DNA from: Alphaproteobacteria bacterium
GTDB taxonomy: Bacteria > Pseudomonadota > Alphaproteobacteria > Micavibrionales > Micavibrionaceae
Direction: 5' to 3'
DNA length: 64,000 nt
Assembly: GCA_030427385.1 (NCBI GenBank)
Contig: JAUHWR010000001.1
Coordinates: 124,001 to 188,000, forward strand
Every line of letters begins with the position of its first letter. The stretch's first letter is position 1. Positions 26,752 to 33,841 of this stretch are shown here, piece by piece. The notes beneath the pieces are model-generated. The model saw only the letters and a program-made list of their open reading frames with translations, ran no database searches and was not told the origin of the DNA. Both the position numbers and the translations under genes were made by a program.

Positions 26752-27744
26752 ATGACAAAAATAGGTGTGATTGGTGCTGGCGCTTGGGGAACTGCCTTGG
26801 CGCATGTTCTGGCGAATGAAGGTAAGGAAGTAACATTATGGGCGCGGACGCCTGAAATGGTCGCCACTATGGAGGCTATGCAAGAGAATGATAAATATCT
26901 TCCCGGTGTGCGTTTGAATGAAACTATTCGTATAACAGAGAGCCTAACCAAAGCCGCTAATGCAGATGCTATTTTGCTTGTTACGCCTGCGCAATATATT
27001 CGTAAAACGTTAGAAGCCTTAAAGGCGGATGCCGGAAATGGCAAGCCGGTTGTTATTTGCTCCAAAGGTATCGAGTTGGAAAGCGGAATGCTTATGTCAC
27101 AAGTGGCAAAAAGCGTGATTCCGAGTGGCAATTTTGCAATTTTAACCGGCCCCACCTTCGCTCATGATATCGCCAAAGGCAGTCCCAGCGCAGTAACCAT
27201 TGCGATGGAAGATAAAGATCAGGGCAATGAGCTATGCGAGATGGTCGGCGTGCGCACCCTGCGCCCCTATTATTCTGAAGATGTTATCGGCGCACAAATC
27301 GGCGGGGCCGTGAAAAATGTCATTGCCATTGCATGCGGCGCCGTAATTGGACGCGGCCTTGGAGAAAGCTCACGAGCCGCATTGGTGACAAGGGGGTTGG
27401 CGGAGATGAGTCGCCTGGCTTCCGCGATGGGCGCAAAGAAAGAAACTTTAATGGGTATGTGCGGCGTGGGGGATATGATTTTATCTTGTAGTTCCATGCA
27501 ATCGCGCAATTATTCTTTCGGAATGGAAATCGGCAAGGGTAAGTCCGCGCAAGAAATATTGGATGGGCGCACCGCCGTAACCGAAGGGTTTTACACGTCT
27601 AAGGCATTAATGACTTTGGCGAAGAAAAATGCCGTTGATATGCCGATTTGTGAGAGTGTCTACCAATGTCTAAATGAAGGTCTGGATTTCAAGGATGCTA
27701 TTGAGAAAATGTTGGATCGTCCCGTAAGGAAGGAAAATGTTTGA
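26752..27744 (+). CDS. gpsA: Glycerol-3-phosphate dehydrogenase [NAD(P)+]
   Basis: 330-residue cytoplasmic enzyme that reduces dihydroxyacetone phosphate to glycerol-3-phosphate for phospholipid synthesis. The Rossmann motif IGVIGAGAWGTALAH is at the N-terminus. NADP/substrate residues lie in GPTFAHDIAKGSPSAVTIA, the catalytic lysine in IGGAVKNVIAIACG, and MCGVGDMILSCSS follows. The start at 26752 is chosen over an upstream in-frame ATG at 26644 because it begins at the Rossmann strand and has AAAAGG about 9 nt before it. It overlaps the EVE-domain gene by one base (TGATG). Confidence 0.95.
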   Translation: MTKIGVIGAGAWGTALAHVLANEGKEVTLWARTPEMVATMEAMQENDKYLPGVRLNETIRITESLTKAANADAILLVTPAQYIRKTLEALKADAGNGKPVVICSKGIELESGMLMSQVAKSVIPSGNFAILTGPTFAHDIAKGSPSAVTIAMEDKDQGNELCEMVGVRTLRPYYSEDVIGAQIGGAVKNVIAIACGAVIGRGLGESSRAALVTRGLAEMSRLASAMGAKKETLMGMCGVGDMILSCSSMQSRNYSFGMEIGKGKSAQEILDGRTAVTEGFYTSKALMTLAKKNAVDMPICESVYQCLNEGLDFKDAIEKMLDRPVRKENV

Positions 27745-28151
27745 TGAAATATTGGCTGATAAAATCTGAACCATCTACATGGTCATGGGATGATCACGTT
27801 AAAAAGGGCGTTGAGCATTGGGACGGCGTGCGGAATTATCAGGCGTCAAATAATATGAAGGCGATGCGAAACGGTGATTTAGCGTTTTTTTATCATTCAG
27901 TAAAAGAAACTCAAATCGTCGGTATTGTCGAGGTTGTGAAGGAATATTATCCTGATCATACCGACGCAAAGGGCCGATTCGGGATGGTGGATTTTAAGGC
28001 TGTAAAGCCAGTCCCGCACCCTGTTACATTACAAGACATTAAAGCGCATCCTGATCTGCAAGATATGCCATTAGTGAAACAATCTCGTCTGTCAGTCTCT
28101 CCGGTGGGGGATCGTGAATGGAAGATTATTTGCGGCATGGCAGGACTGTAA
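27744..28151 (+). CDS. EVE domain-containing protein
   Basis: 135-residue single-domain protein of the EVE (PUA-like) family, which binds modified nucleobases in nucleic acids. Family residues seen are the start MKYWLIKSEPSTWSWDD, GVRNYQASNNMKAM, GDLAFFYHS and VEVVKEYYPD. The TGATG junction with gpsA makes ATG 27744 the natural start; a TTG one codon upstream is ignored. The combination with gpsA is common in Alphaproteobacteria, although the biochemical connection is unknown. Confidence 0.88.
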   Translation: MKYWLIKSEPSTWSWDDHVKKGVEHWDGVRNYQASNNMKAMRNGDLAFFYHSVKETQIVGIVEVVKEYYPDHTDAKGRFGMVDFKAVKPVPHPVTLQDIKAHPDLQDMPLVKQSRLSVSPVGDREWKIICGMAGL

Positions 28152-28169
28152 GTTAACCATCTTGAGCAA

Positions 28170-28334
28170 TTAACAATTCCCTTTTTTTGCCTGCCCAGGT
28201 GGGCAGAAATCTGCATTACCATGACGATTATCGTCGATAATAATTCGATCATTCCTGCTATCCACTGTGGTTTTACATGCGGTTAAGGGAACGGCAGAGC
28301 ATATTATGAGGGTCAAGATTTTTAAATAAGTCAT
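28170..28334 (-). CDS. Tiny lipoprotein (54 aa)
   Basis: Small gene with ATG at 28334 and TAA at 28170-28172. The product starts MTYLKILTLIICSAVPLTAC, a signal peptide with lipobox LTAC (Cys20 becomes the lipidated N-terminus), giving a 35-residue mature lipoprotein that ends ADFCPPGQAKKGNC. This Cys-Pro...Lys-Lys-Gly...Cys tail recalls a motif found in small alphaproteobacterial proteins. It begins 12 nt after the stop of the glycine-zipper gene, with AGAAAG as ribosome binding site, so the pair is probably an operon. The reading frame contains a CTGCCC/GGGCAG inverted repeat at 28191-28206. Confidence 0.7.
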   Translation of the reverse strand: MTYLKILTLIICSAVPLTACKTTVDSRNDRIIIDDNRHGNADFCPPGQAKKGNC

Positions 28335-28346
28335 ATTTTTCTTTCT

Positions 28347-28718
28347 TTATTTTGGGCAAGTGGCGTTTTTAGTCGGTATGTAATTTTCACCCAAAATCGC
28401 GCCGCCGAGTGTTCCACCGATTGTTGCGGCCGTTTTACCTGTCCCGCCGCCGATCTGACTGCCGGCTATGCCGCCCGCTGCCCCGCCAATAACCTTCCCG
28501 ACAAGATTTTTATCATCGCAATTCTGTGCGATAGTTGGTTGTTGCTCTATAATGACAGCTTGTTGGGCGGGTGCAGGCTGTGATGCAACTGCAGCTGCTT
28601 TTATTGGGGCATTTTCCGCATGTTCATCTTGGACATACATATAAGCGCCCGCACCTGCGGCAATAAAAAGTATTGCGCCGACACCAACCATGATTGGCAT
28701 AAGTTTTTTGGTCTTCAT
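28347..28718 (-). CDS. Glycine-zipper 2TM domain envelope protein
   Basis: 123-residue protein with an N-terminal signal/anchor (PIMVGVGAILFIAAGAGAYMYV), a Pro/Ala/Gln linker and a C-terminal glycine-zipper domain (LVGKVIGGAAGGIAGSQIGGGTG... GGTLGGAILGENY), resembling the Rickettsia 17-kDa antigen/2TM family of outer-membrane-associated proteins. Cysteines at the start and end of the zipper domain (QNCDDKN; NATCPK) may form a disulfide. There is no lipobox, so it is anchored by the N-terminal helix or secreted to the periplasm. It precedes the tiny lipoprotein. Confidence 0.85.
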   Translation of the reverse strand: MKTKKLMPIMVGVGAILFIAAGAGAYMYVQDEHAENAPIKAAAVASQPAPAQQAVIIEQQPTIAQNCDDKNLVGKVIGGAAGGIAGSQIGGGTGKTAATIGGTLGGAILGENYIPTKNATCPK

Positions 28719-29061
28719 AATATAATCCTTCTAATTATTACGAGTCACAAACGAACATTATTCATATTTAGTTCCCTGATTCTATAGTGATGAAGGGGGA
28801 TTATAAAAAAGGCACTTTTTGATAATTATTCTCTAACTTGTGTTTTTCCCGATTCTGTTTTCTCTGCTTTTTTTTGATGGCTTGTAAAGCGTAAAATTCG
28901 CTGTTTTTTAAAAAATAAATCTGGACACTACCACTATATATTGTATCCTAATGACAGACAGCATCAACTGATGGTGTCTCGCCCTCGACTTATTCACAGA
29001 AAAGTCCACATGATTATTAACACGAAAAACCGCCTATAATACAGGATACGGGAGAGAAAAT
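28719..29061. other. Divergent regulatory interval between the glycine-zipper gene and nrdA
   Basis: This 343-bp AT-rich interval has no coding frame that I can support. It contains one clear NrdR-type box (listed separately) about 115 nt upstream of nrdA, and TTATTCACA at 28990-28998, one mismatch from a DnaA box. The nrdA start is preceded by GGGAGAG. Confidence 0.6.
28931..28946. promoter_or_regulatory. NrdR box upstream of nrdA
   Basis: CCACTATATATTGTAT matches the NrdR repressor consensus ACACWATATATWGTGT at most core positions. NrdR represses ribonucleotide reductase genes when dATP is high. A second box at the usual helical spacing is not clear; only the weak near-palindrome CATCAACTGATG lies downstream. 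Confidence 0.65.
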
Positions 29062-30927
29062 ATGGTTGACGTTATTCAAAAAAAACAAGGAAACCGCGTA
29101 GAAATTAATCGCGCTCGCGATGAAAACTTAACAAGTTTCGGAAAATCAACTCTCTATGATCGCTATCTATTGCCCGATGAAGACCCGCAGGATCGTTTTG
29201 CCAATGTGGCAGCCGCATATGGTGATGATTCCCACCATGCGCAGCGTTTATATGATTATATTTCAAAGTTGTGGTTTATGCCTTCTACGCCTGTCTTATC
29301 TAATGGGGGGACGACTCGCGGTTTACCGATTTCGTGCTTTTTGAATGAAACGAATGATTCTCTCGATGATATTATGTCCCTATGGAATGAAAACGTCTGG
29401 CTGGCCAGTAATGGCGGCGGGATTGGGTCCTATTGGGGGAACGTACGCTCAATCGGGGAAAAAGTCGGGATCAACGGAAAAACATCCGGCATTGTGCCAT
29501 TCATTAAAGTGATGGATTCGTTGACTTTGGCGATTTCGCAAGGTTCTCTTCGTCGCGGATCTGCGGCGATTTATTTGGATATTCATCATCCGGAAATTGA
29601 GGAGTTTATTGATATTCGTAAACCACAGGGCGGTGACCCGAATCGTAAGGCGCTGAATCTGCATCACGGCGTTTTGGTGACAAATAAATTTATGCATGCG
29701 GTTGAAAATAACGAAGATTGGGGATTGAAATCACCAAAAGACGGGCATGTGGTTGCCAAAGTGAATGCGAGAGAGCTGTGGATTCGTCTGCTGACATCTC
29801 GGATTGAAACCGGCGAACCCTATATCTTGTATATTGATCATGTGAATGATCAAATTCCCGATCACCATAAAATGGCGGGCTTGAATGTAAAAATGTCCAA
29901 TTTGTGTTCAGAGATTACGTTGCCAACAGGGCGTGATCATTTGGGGAATGATCGTACAGCGGTTTGCTGTCTATCCTCAGTCAATTTGGAAAAATATGAC
30001 GAATGGAAAGATCATCCAACCTTTGTTGAGGATATTATGCGGATGCTGGATAACGTATTATCCGATTTTATCAAACGCGCACCGGATTCGATGAAGCGGG
30101 CGAAATATGCCGCCATGCGTGAGCGATCCGTGGGCTTAGGCGTTATGGGATTCCATTCCTTCCTACAATCAAAAATGATTCCGATGGAATCGGTAATGGC
30201 AAAGGTATGGAATAAGAGAATGTTCCAACATCTTCGTAGCCAAGCTGATGCGGCATCGCGCACATTGGCGGAGGAACGCGGTGCCTGTCCGGATGCCGCC
30301 GATTACGGCATTATGGAGCGCTTCTCTAATAAAATGGCGATTGCGCCGACCGCGTCGATTTCCATTATTTGCGGAGGGTCATCACCGGGAATTGAGCCGA
30401 TTGCGGCGAATGGCTATACGCATAAAACATTATCAGGATCTTTCCCAGTTAAGAATAAATACCTATGCGAATTATTGGAAGAAAAGGGGCAAAATACAGA
30501 AGATGTATGGTCATCAATCTTTACCAATGAAGGCTCTGTCCTGCATTTGGATTTCTTATCTCAAGATGAAAAAGATGTATTTAAAACCGCCTTTGAAATG
30601 GATCAACGCTGGTTAATTGAGCATGCTGCCGATCGCGCGCCGCATGTTTGTCAGGCACAATCTTTGAATGTATTCCTGCCCGGAAATGTGCATAAGAAGG
30701 ATCTGCATGATATTCACTGGCTGGCATGGAAGAAAGGCGTGAAATCACTTTATTATTGCCGTTCTAAATCCATTCAACGCGCTGAATCCAATGCCTCATG
30801 GCAACGCAGCAAAGCGGATGAAGATGGCAAACAAGGCGAAGGTACAGCAGGCGGCATGATCAAACCAAACCGCCAACCGGCCTTAACCGACCAACCGGAA
30901 TATGAAGAATGTCTGGCGTGTCAGTAG
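29062..30927 (+). CDS. nrdA: Ribonucleoside-diphosphate reductase, alpha subunit (class I)
   Basis: 621-residue catalytic subunit that reduces ribonucleotides to deoxyribonucleotides. Active-site features are the first thiol in GLPISCFLN, LSNLCSEITLP-type NLCSEI (Asn-x-Cys-x-Glu radical-site triad), PTASISIICGGSSPGIEP, and the C-terminal redox pair in ECLACQ that shuttles electrons from thioredoxin/glutaredoxin. The radical-transfer tyrosines lie in SLYYCRSKS. It has no N-terminal ATP-cone, so dATP overall-activity control through that domain is absent; the length matches the shorter class I alpha subunits. It is separated from nrdB by 230 nt with its own NrdR sites. Confidence 0.93.
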   Translation: MVDVIQKKQGNRVEINRARDENLTSFGKSTLYDRYLLPDEDPQDRFANVAAAYGDDSHHAQRLYDYISKLWFMPSTPVLSNGGTTRGLPISCFLNETNDSLDDIMSLWNENVWLASNGGGIGSYWGNVRSIGEKVGINGKTSGIVPFIKVMDSLTLAISQGSLRRGSAAIYLDIHHPEIEEFIDIRKPQGGDPNRKALNLHHGVLVTNKFMHAVENNEDWGLKSPKDGHVVAKVNARELWIRLLTSRIETGEPYILYIDHVNDQIPDHHKMAGLNVKMSNLCSEITLPTGRDHLGNDRTAVCCLSSVNLEKYDEWKDHPTFVEDIMRMLDNVLSDFIKRAPDSMKRAKYAAMRERSVGLGVMGFHSFLQSKMIPMESVMAKVWNKRMFQHLRSQADAASRTLAEERGACPDAADYGIMERFSNKMAIAPTASISIICGGSSPGIEPIAANGYTHKTLSGSFPVKNKYLCELLEEKGQNTEDVWSSIFTNEGSVLHLDFLSQDEKDVFKTAFEMDQRWLIEHAADRAPHVCQAQSLNVFLPGNVHKKDLHDIHWLAWKKGVKSLYYCRSKSIQRAESNASWQRSKADEDGKQGEGTAGGMIKPNRQPALTDQPEYEECLACQ

Positions 30928-30964
30928 ACGTTGTTAATAATTTCAATGTAAATACATAAGAAAA

Positions 30965-31008
30965 ACAATATATAGTGTTCACATGGTCTAAAAAACACTA
31001 TATATTGC
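30965..31008. promoter_or_regulatory. Tandem NrdR boxes upstream of nrdB
   Basis: Two near-palindromic sites, ACAATATATAGTGT (30965-30978) and ACACTATATATTGC (30995-31008), match the NrdR consensus. They are 30 bp apart start to start, about three helical turns, the spacing typical of functional NrdR operators. They imply that nrdB has its own NrdR-controlled promoter. Confidence 0.85.
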
Positions 31009-31157
31009 ATCTTAAGCGGTTAGAGCGTTGTTATATTTGCTAAAAGTATAAATAGAACTAGAATAGTCTTATTTTTTTTGTGAAAGCATAGAACATGATG
31101 CCCGAATCGGTTAATCTGAAGAAACCCAAAAGAAAAATTTAAAAATAGGAGAGACAT

Positions 31158-32258
31158 ATGTCTGCGACAAGCGCACCTGCGAATGATCTGGATAGATCCA
31201 AATCCCCGTTATTACAAGAACGCCACGTTTATAAACCATTCCTTTATCCATGGTGCTTTGATGCCTGGCAGACCCAGCAGCGCCTGCATTGGTTACCGGA
31301 AGAAGTGCCACTGGCGGAAGATGTTCGCGATTGGAAACATAAGCTGAATGATGCCGAGCGTAATTTAATGACGCAAATTTTCCGCTTCTTTACACAATCA
31401 GACGTCGAAGTCTCTAACTGCTACATGAAGCACTATTCTCAGGTGTTTGAGCCGGTGGAAGTACAGATGATGCTGGCGGCCTTTGCCAATATTGAAACGA
31501 TTCACATTGCCGCTTACTCGCATTTGCTGGATACAATTGGTATGCCTGAAGTCGAATATTCCGCGTTCATGGAATATAAGGAAATGAAGGATAAGTTTGA
31601 TTACATGCAGGAAGCCTCCATGAAATCACGCCGTGATATCGCTAAAACTATGGCGTTATTCGGGGCCTTTACCGAAGGGTTACAATTATTTGCATCCTTT
31701 GCAATTTTGATGAACTTCCAACGCTTCAATAAAATGAAGGGTATGGGGCAGATTGTAGCTTGGTCGGTGCGTGATGAAACATTGCATTGTATTTCTGTCA
31801 TTCGTCTGTTCAATACATTCATCAAAGAAAATCCCGATATTTGGGATGATGAGTTGAAAGCCGAGATCACGGAATCTTGCGAGAAAATCGTGAGCTATGA
31901 AGATGCGTTTATTGATTTGGCCTTTGAAATGGGCGCGATTGAGGGACTGACTGCGCAGGAAGTGAAGGATTACATTCGTTATATTGGTGATCGTCGCCTA
32001 CAACAGCTTAATTTGCAGCCTGTCTTCGGGATTGAGAAAAACCCGCTGCCATGGATGGATGAAATGATGAACGGCGCGGAACATACGAATTTCTTTGAAA
32101 ATCGCTCCACGGAATATTCCCGTTCTGCCACTTCCGGTACATGGGAAGAGGTTTTTGTGGACGATATGTTCTCCGGCAAAGTTCAAGGCCGTCTGACCGA
32201 TGAGCAATTATCCGGTTATAATGAAGAAAACGAGAAAAAGAGCGACGTTGCCGCTTAA
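31158..32258 (+). CDS. nrdB: Ribonucleoside-diphosphate reductase, beta subunit (class I)
   Basis: 366-residue diiron subunit. All metal ligands are present at canonical spacing: D82, then E113 and H116 in ANIETIHIAAY, then E173, E207 and H210 in VRDETLHC. The radical Tyr is Y120, four residues after H116, so this is a tyrosyl-radical (not class Ic) protein. The C-terminal region is acidic and flexible, as needed for docking to NrdA. The ribosome binding site is AATAGGAGAG. Transcription ends at a strong terminator about 20 nt after the stop. Confidence 0.95.
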   Translation: MSATSAPANDLDRSKSPLLQERHVYKPFLYPWCFDAWQTQQRLHWLPEEVPLAEDVRDWKHKLNDAERNLMTQIFRFFTQSDVEVSNCYMKHYSQVFEPVEVQMMLAAFANIETIHIAAYSHLLDTIGMPEVEYSAFMEYKEMKDKFDYMQEASMKSRRDIAKTMALFGAFTEGLQLFASFAILMNFQRFNKMKGMGQIVAWSVRDETLHCISVIRLFNTFIKENPDIWDDELKAEITESCEKIVSYEDAFIDLAFEMGAIEGLTAQEVKDYIRYIGDRRLQQLNLQPVFGIEKNPLPWMDEMMNGAEHTNFFENRSTEYSRSATSGTWEEVFVDDMFSGKVQGRLTDEQLSGYNEENEKKSDVAA

Positions 32259-32277
32259 CCTAGACGAAGGAGTTTTG

Positions 32278-32308
32278 AAAAAGCCCTCTATTTGGAGGGC
32301 TTTTTTTT
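32278..32308. terminator. Bidirectional Rho-independent terminator after nrdB
   Basis: A GCCCTC / GAGGGC stem extended by A:T pairs, with loop TATTTG, is followed by eight T on the plus strand and preceded by five A (a U-run for minus-strand transcripts). It separates nrdB from the convergent PcfJ-like gene, whose stop codon lies at its edge. Confidence 0.9.
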
Positions 32309-32990
32309 AAGATCCAAGTACAAACTCTTCAAGGCGCGTGCTATCAGGTGTTTTTGGATTCCAGTCCTCATGTTCAGTGAAAAATCGTCTTATTTTTTTG
32401 GGGAAAACATTTAGATCTAAGAGGGTATTAAGGGCTAAATGTGCTCGATTTTCATCATCTTGATGAAAACCATTTACAGATTTAAATGGCGCCCTATCAA
32501 TACTAACTTTCCAAGCACGATTTTTTGTAGACGTTAAATCCCCATTCTTTATTAATTGAATATACATGTCTACTATTTTTCTTTGTTCTTCGGGAGGTGT
32601 AGATCCACCTGGTCCCTCATGTTGAACAAAATTTCCATGCTTATTTAACTCAAAACAAGATAAAATTTGACCATCTGTGTTTCTTAAAGAATAACAAAAA
32701 GCATTTTGCTTAATACAAGACGGCGCGTATGTATCAATACATATGCCATCAAGCGCCACAGATTCTTCATTAAGTTGTGTGCGGGTTAAGAGAGGCACAA
32801 TTACGTAGCCTTCAAATTCCGGTGTATCTAATACGGATGCTCCAGAAAAATTGGTGGGCCATTCTGAAATAACACCTTCAATATTTTGTTTATCATCATA
32901 TTCGATTAATGACCGACGGTAATTCGTATGATTTTTATGAAATTGAATGCTCATTTCAACTACATCGGAAGGAGACATTCTTCCAATCAT
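32307..32990 (-). CDS. PcfJ-like domain protein, C-terminal part (frameshifted gene)
   Basis: 227 residues from ATG 32990, but the frame stays open upstream to about 33059 and reads sensibly there (WNFAAIAKAGGYGSWHVLDS). This and the next entry are therefore most likely one gene broken by a single-base indel near 33050-33059. The domain LLTRTQLNEESVALDGICID...AFCYSLRNTDGQILSCFELNK...QHEGPGGSTPP resembles the PcfJ family (unknown function, first described on conjugative plasmids). No plasmid or conjugation genes are nearby. The terminator after nrdB also serves this gene. Confidence 0.6.
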   Translation of the reverse strand: MIGRMSPSDVVEMSIQFHKNHTNYRRSLIEYDDKQNIEGVISEWPTNFSGASVLDTPEFEGYVIVPLLTRTQLNEESVALDGICIDTYAPSCIKQNAFCYSLRNTDGQILSCFELNKHGNFVQHEGPGGSTPPEEQRKIVDMYIQLIKNGDLTSTKNRAWKVSIDRAPFKSVNGFHQDDENRAHLALNTLLDLNVFPKKIRRFFTEHEDWNPKTPDSTRLEEFVLGS

Positions 32991-32995
32991 GCTAT

Positions 32996-33775
32996 CTAAA
33001 ACATGCCATGAGCCATAGCCTCCGGCTTTTGCAATTGCCGCGAAGTTCCAGAAGTTATTTCATTGAAGATGGGATCAAAAATATCCCTTTTTATAACATA
33101 TAAAGAGTCTTTTACGTTATTTACACAGTTTGGCTCTTTTTCACGAAGGGATCTTATTTTTTCAAAATCCTTACCTCGTAAGGTAGATAGTAAAAATTTT
33201 TTTGATTGAAATTCATAGTTAAATGCTGTTCTGACTCCTGATACATACTCAGATATAATTTCAAAGTCATCGACTGAATTTGGAAAATGATCGATTGCAC
33301 TTACATCTTTTGCAAGATCGTGCGCTACTCCCAAACTAGCATAATCTTGAAGTGACATTTTTAAAATTCTGCTTATATGTCCTTTTTGAAACGCAGTAAA
33401 TTTTATGCTATGAAGGTAATCTAATAGGGGCGTAATTAATTGATCTCCTCTATCGACGGCACTTAGTAAGGCCTCTCTTTTTTCTTTTACGGAGTCACTG
33501 TTAAATTTTCTTTCATATTCTTCTTTTGTGACCCCTTTTAAGCCAAAAATAGCGGGGCAGATATCATATGCCTGAAAACGTCTTTCTATTGATAGATCAT
33601 CTAAACCATTTAATTCTGTAATAAAGTTAACAGCCGTTCTTATTTCACCATTACTATTCATTGTGAAACGCTGCATAATAGGCTCATACCATGTTGCTTT
33701 TAATTCGGGAGCGGAGGATTTTATAATTGAAATGCTGTTAGGTTGTGTATCTAATCTTTCATCAAAAACTGCCAT
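32996..33775 (-). CDS. N-terminal part of the frameshifted PcfJ-like gene
   Basis: 259 residues starting at ATG 33775. The N-terminal 240 residues are helical and charged with no membrane segment (AVNFITELNGLDDLSIERRF; REALLSAVDRGDQLITPLLD; ISEYVSGVRTAFNYEFQ). The last about 20 residues (GTSRQLQKPEAMAHGMF) are probably out of frame: the other frame across this stretch continues into the PcfJ-like part. The intact protein would be about 480-490 residues. If the shift is real the gene is inactive; sequencing error is the main alternative. Confidence 0.55.
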   Translation of the reverse strand: MAVFDERLDTQPNSISIIKSSAPELKATWYEPIMQRFTMNSNGEIRTAVNFITELNGLDDLSIERRFQAYDICPAIFGLKGVTKEEYERKFNSDSVKEKREALLSAVDRGDQLITPLLDYLHSIKFTAFQKGHISRILKMSLQDYASLGVAHDLAKDVSAIDHFPNSVDDFEIISEYVSGVRTAFNYEFQSKKFLLSTLRGKDFEKIRSLREKEPNCVNNVKDSLYVIKRDIFDPIFNEITSGTSRQLQKPEAMAHGMF

Positions 33776-33841
33776 TAGCTACATCCTCTACAATTTAATT
33801 ATTTTTTATGTTTTCATAAAGACATAATCATTTTTTGTCAA

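Noticed and set aside
28191-28206. CTGCCC-AGGT-GGGCAG hairpin
   Set aside because: No U-run on either side in the right orientation, and it is inside the tiny lipoprotein frame.
28990-28998. TTATTCACA, a near DnaA box upstream of nrdA
   Set aside because: Single site with one mismatch; no DnaA-box cluster, DUE or dnaA/dnaN gene, so an origin is not supported. It could still contribute to nrdA control.
32307-33775. Conjugative plasmid or ICE fragment, because PcfJ is known from plasmids
   Set aside because: No relaxase, T4SS, replication or integrase gene nearby; PcfJ-like proteins also occur on chromosomes.
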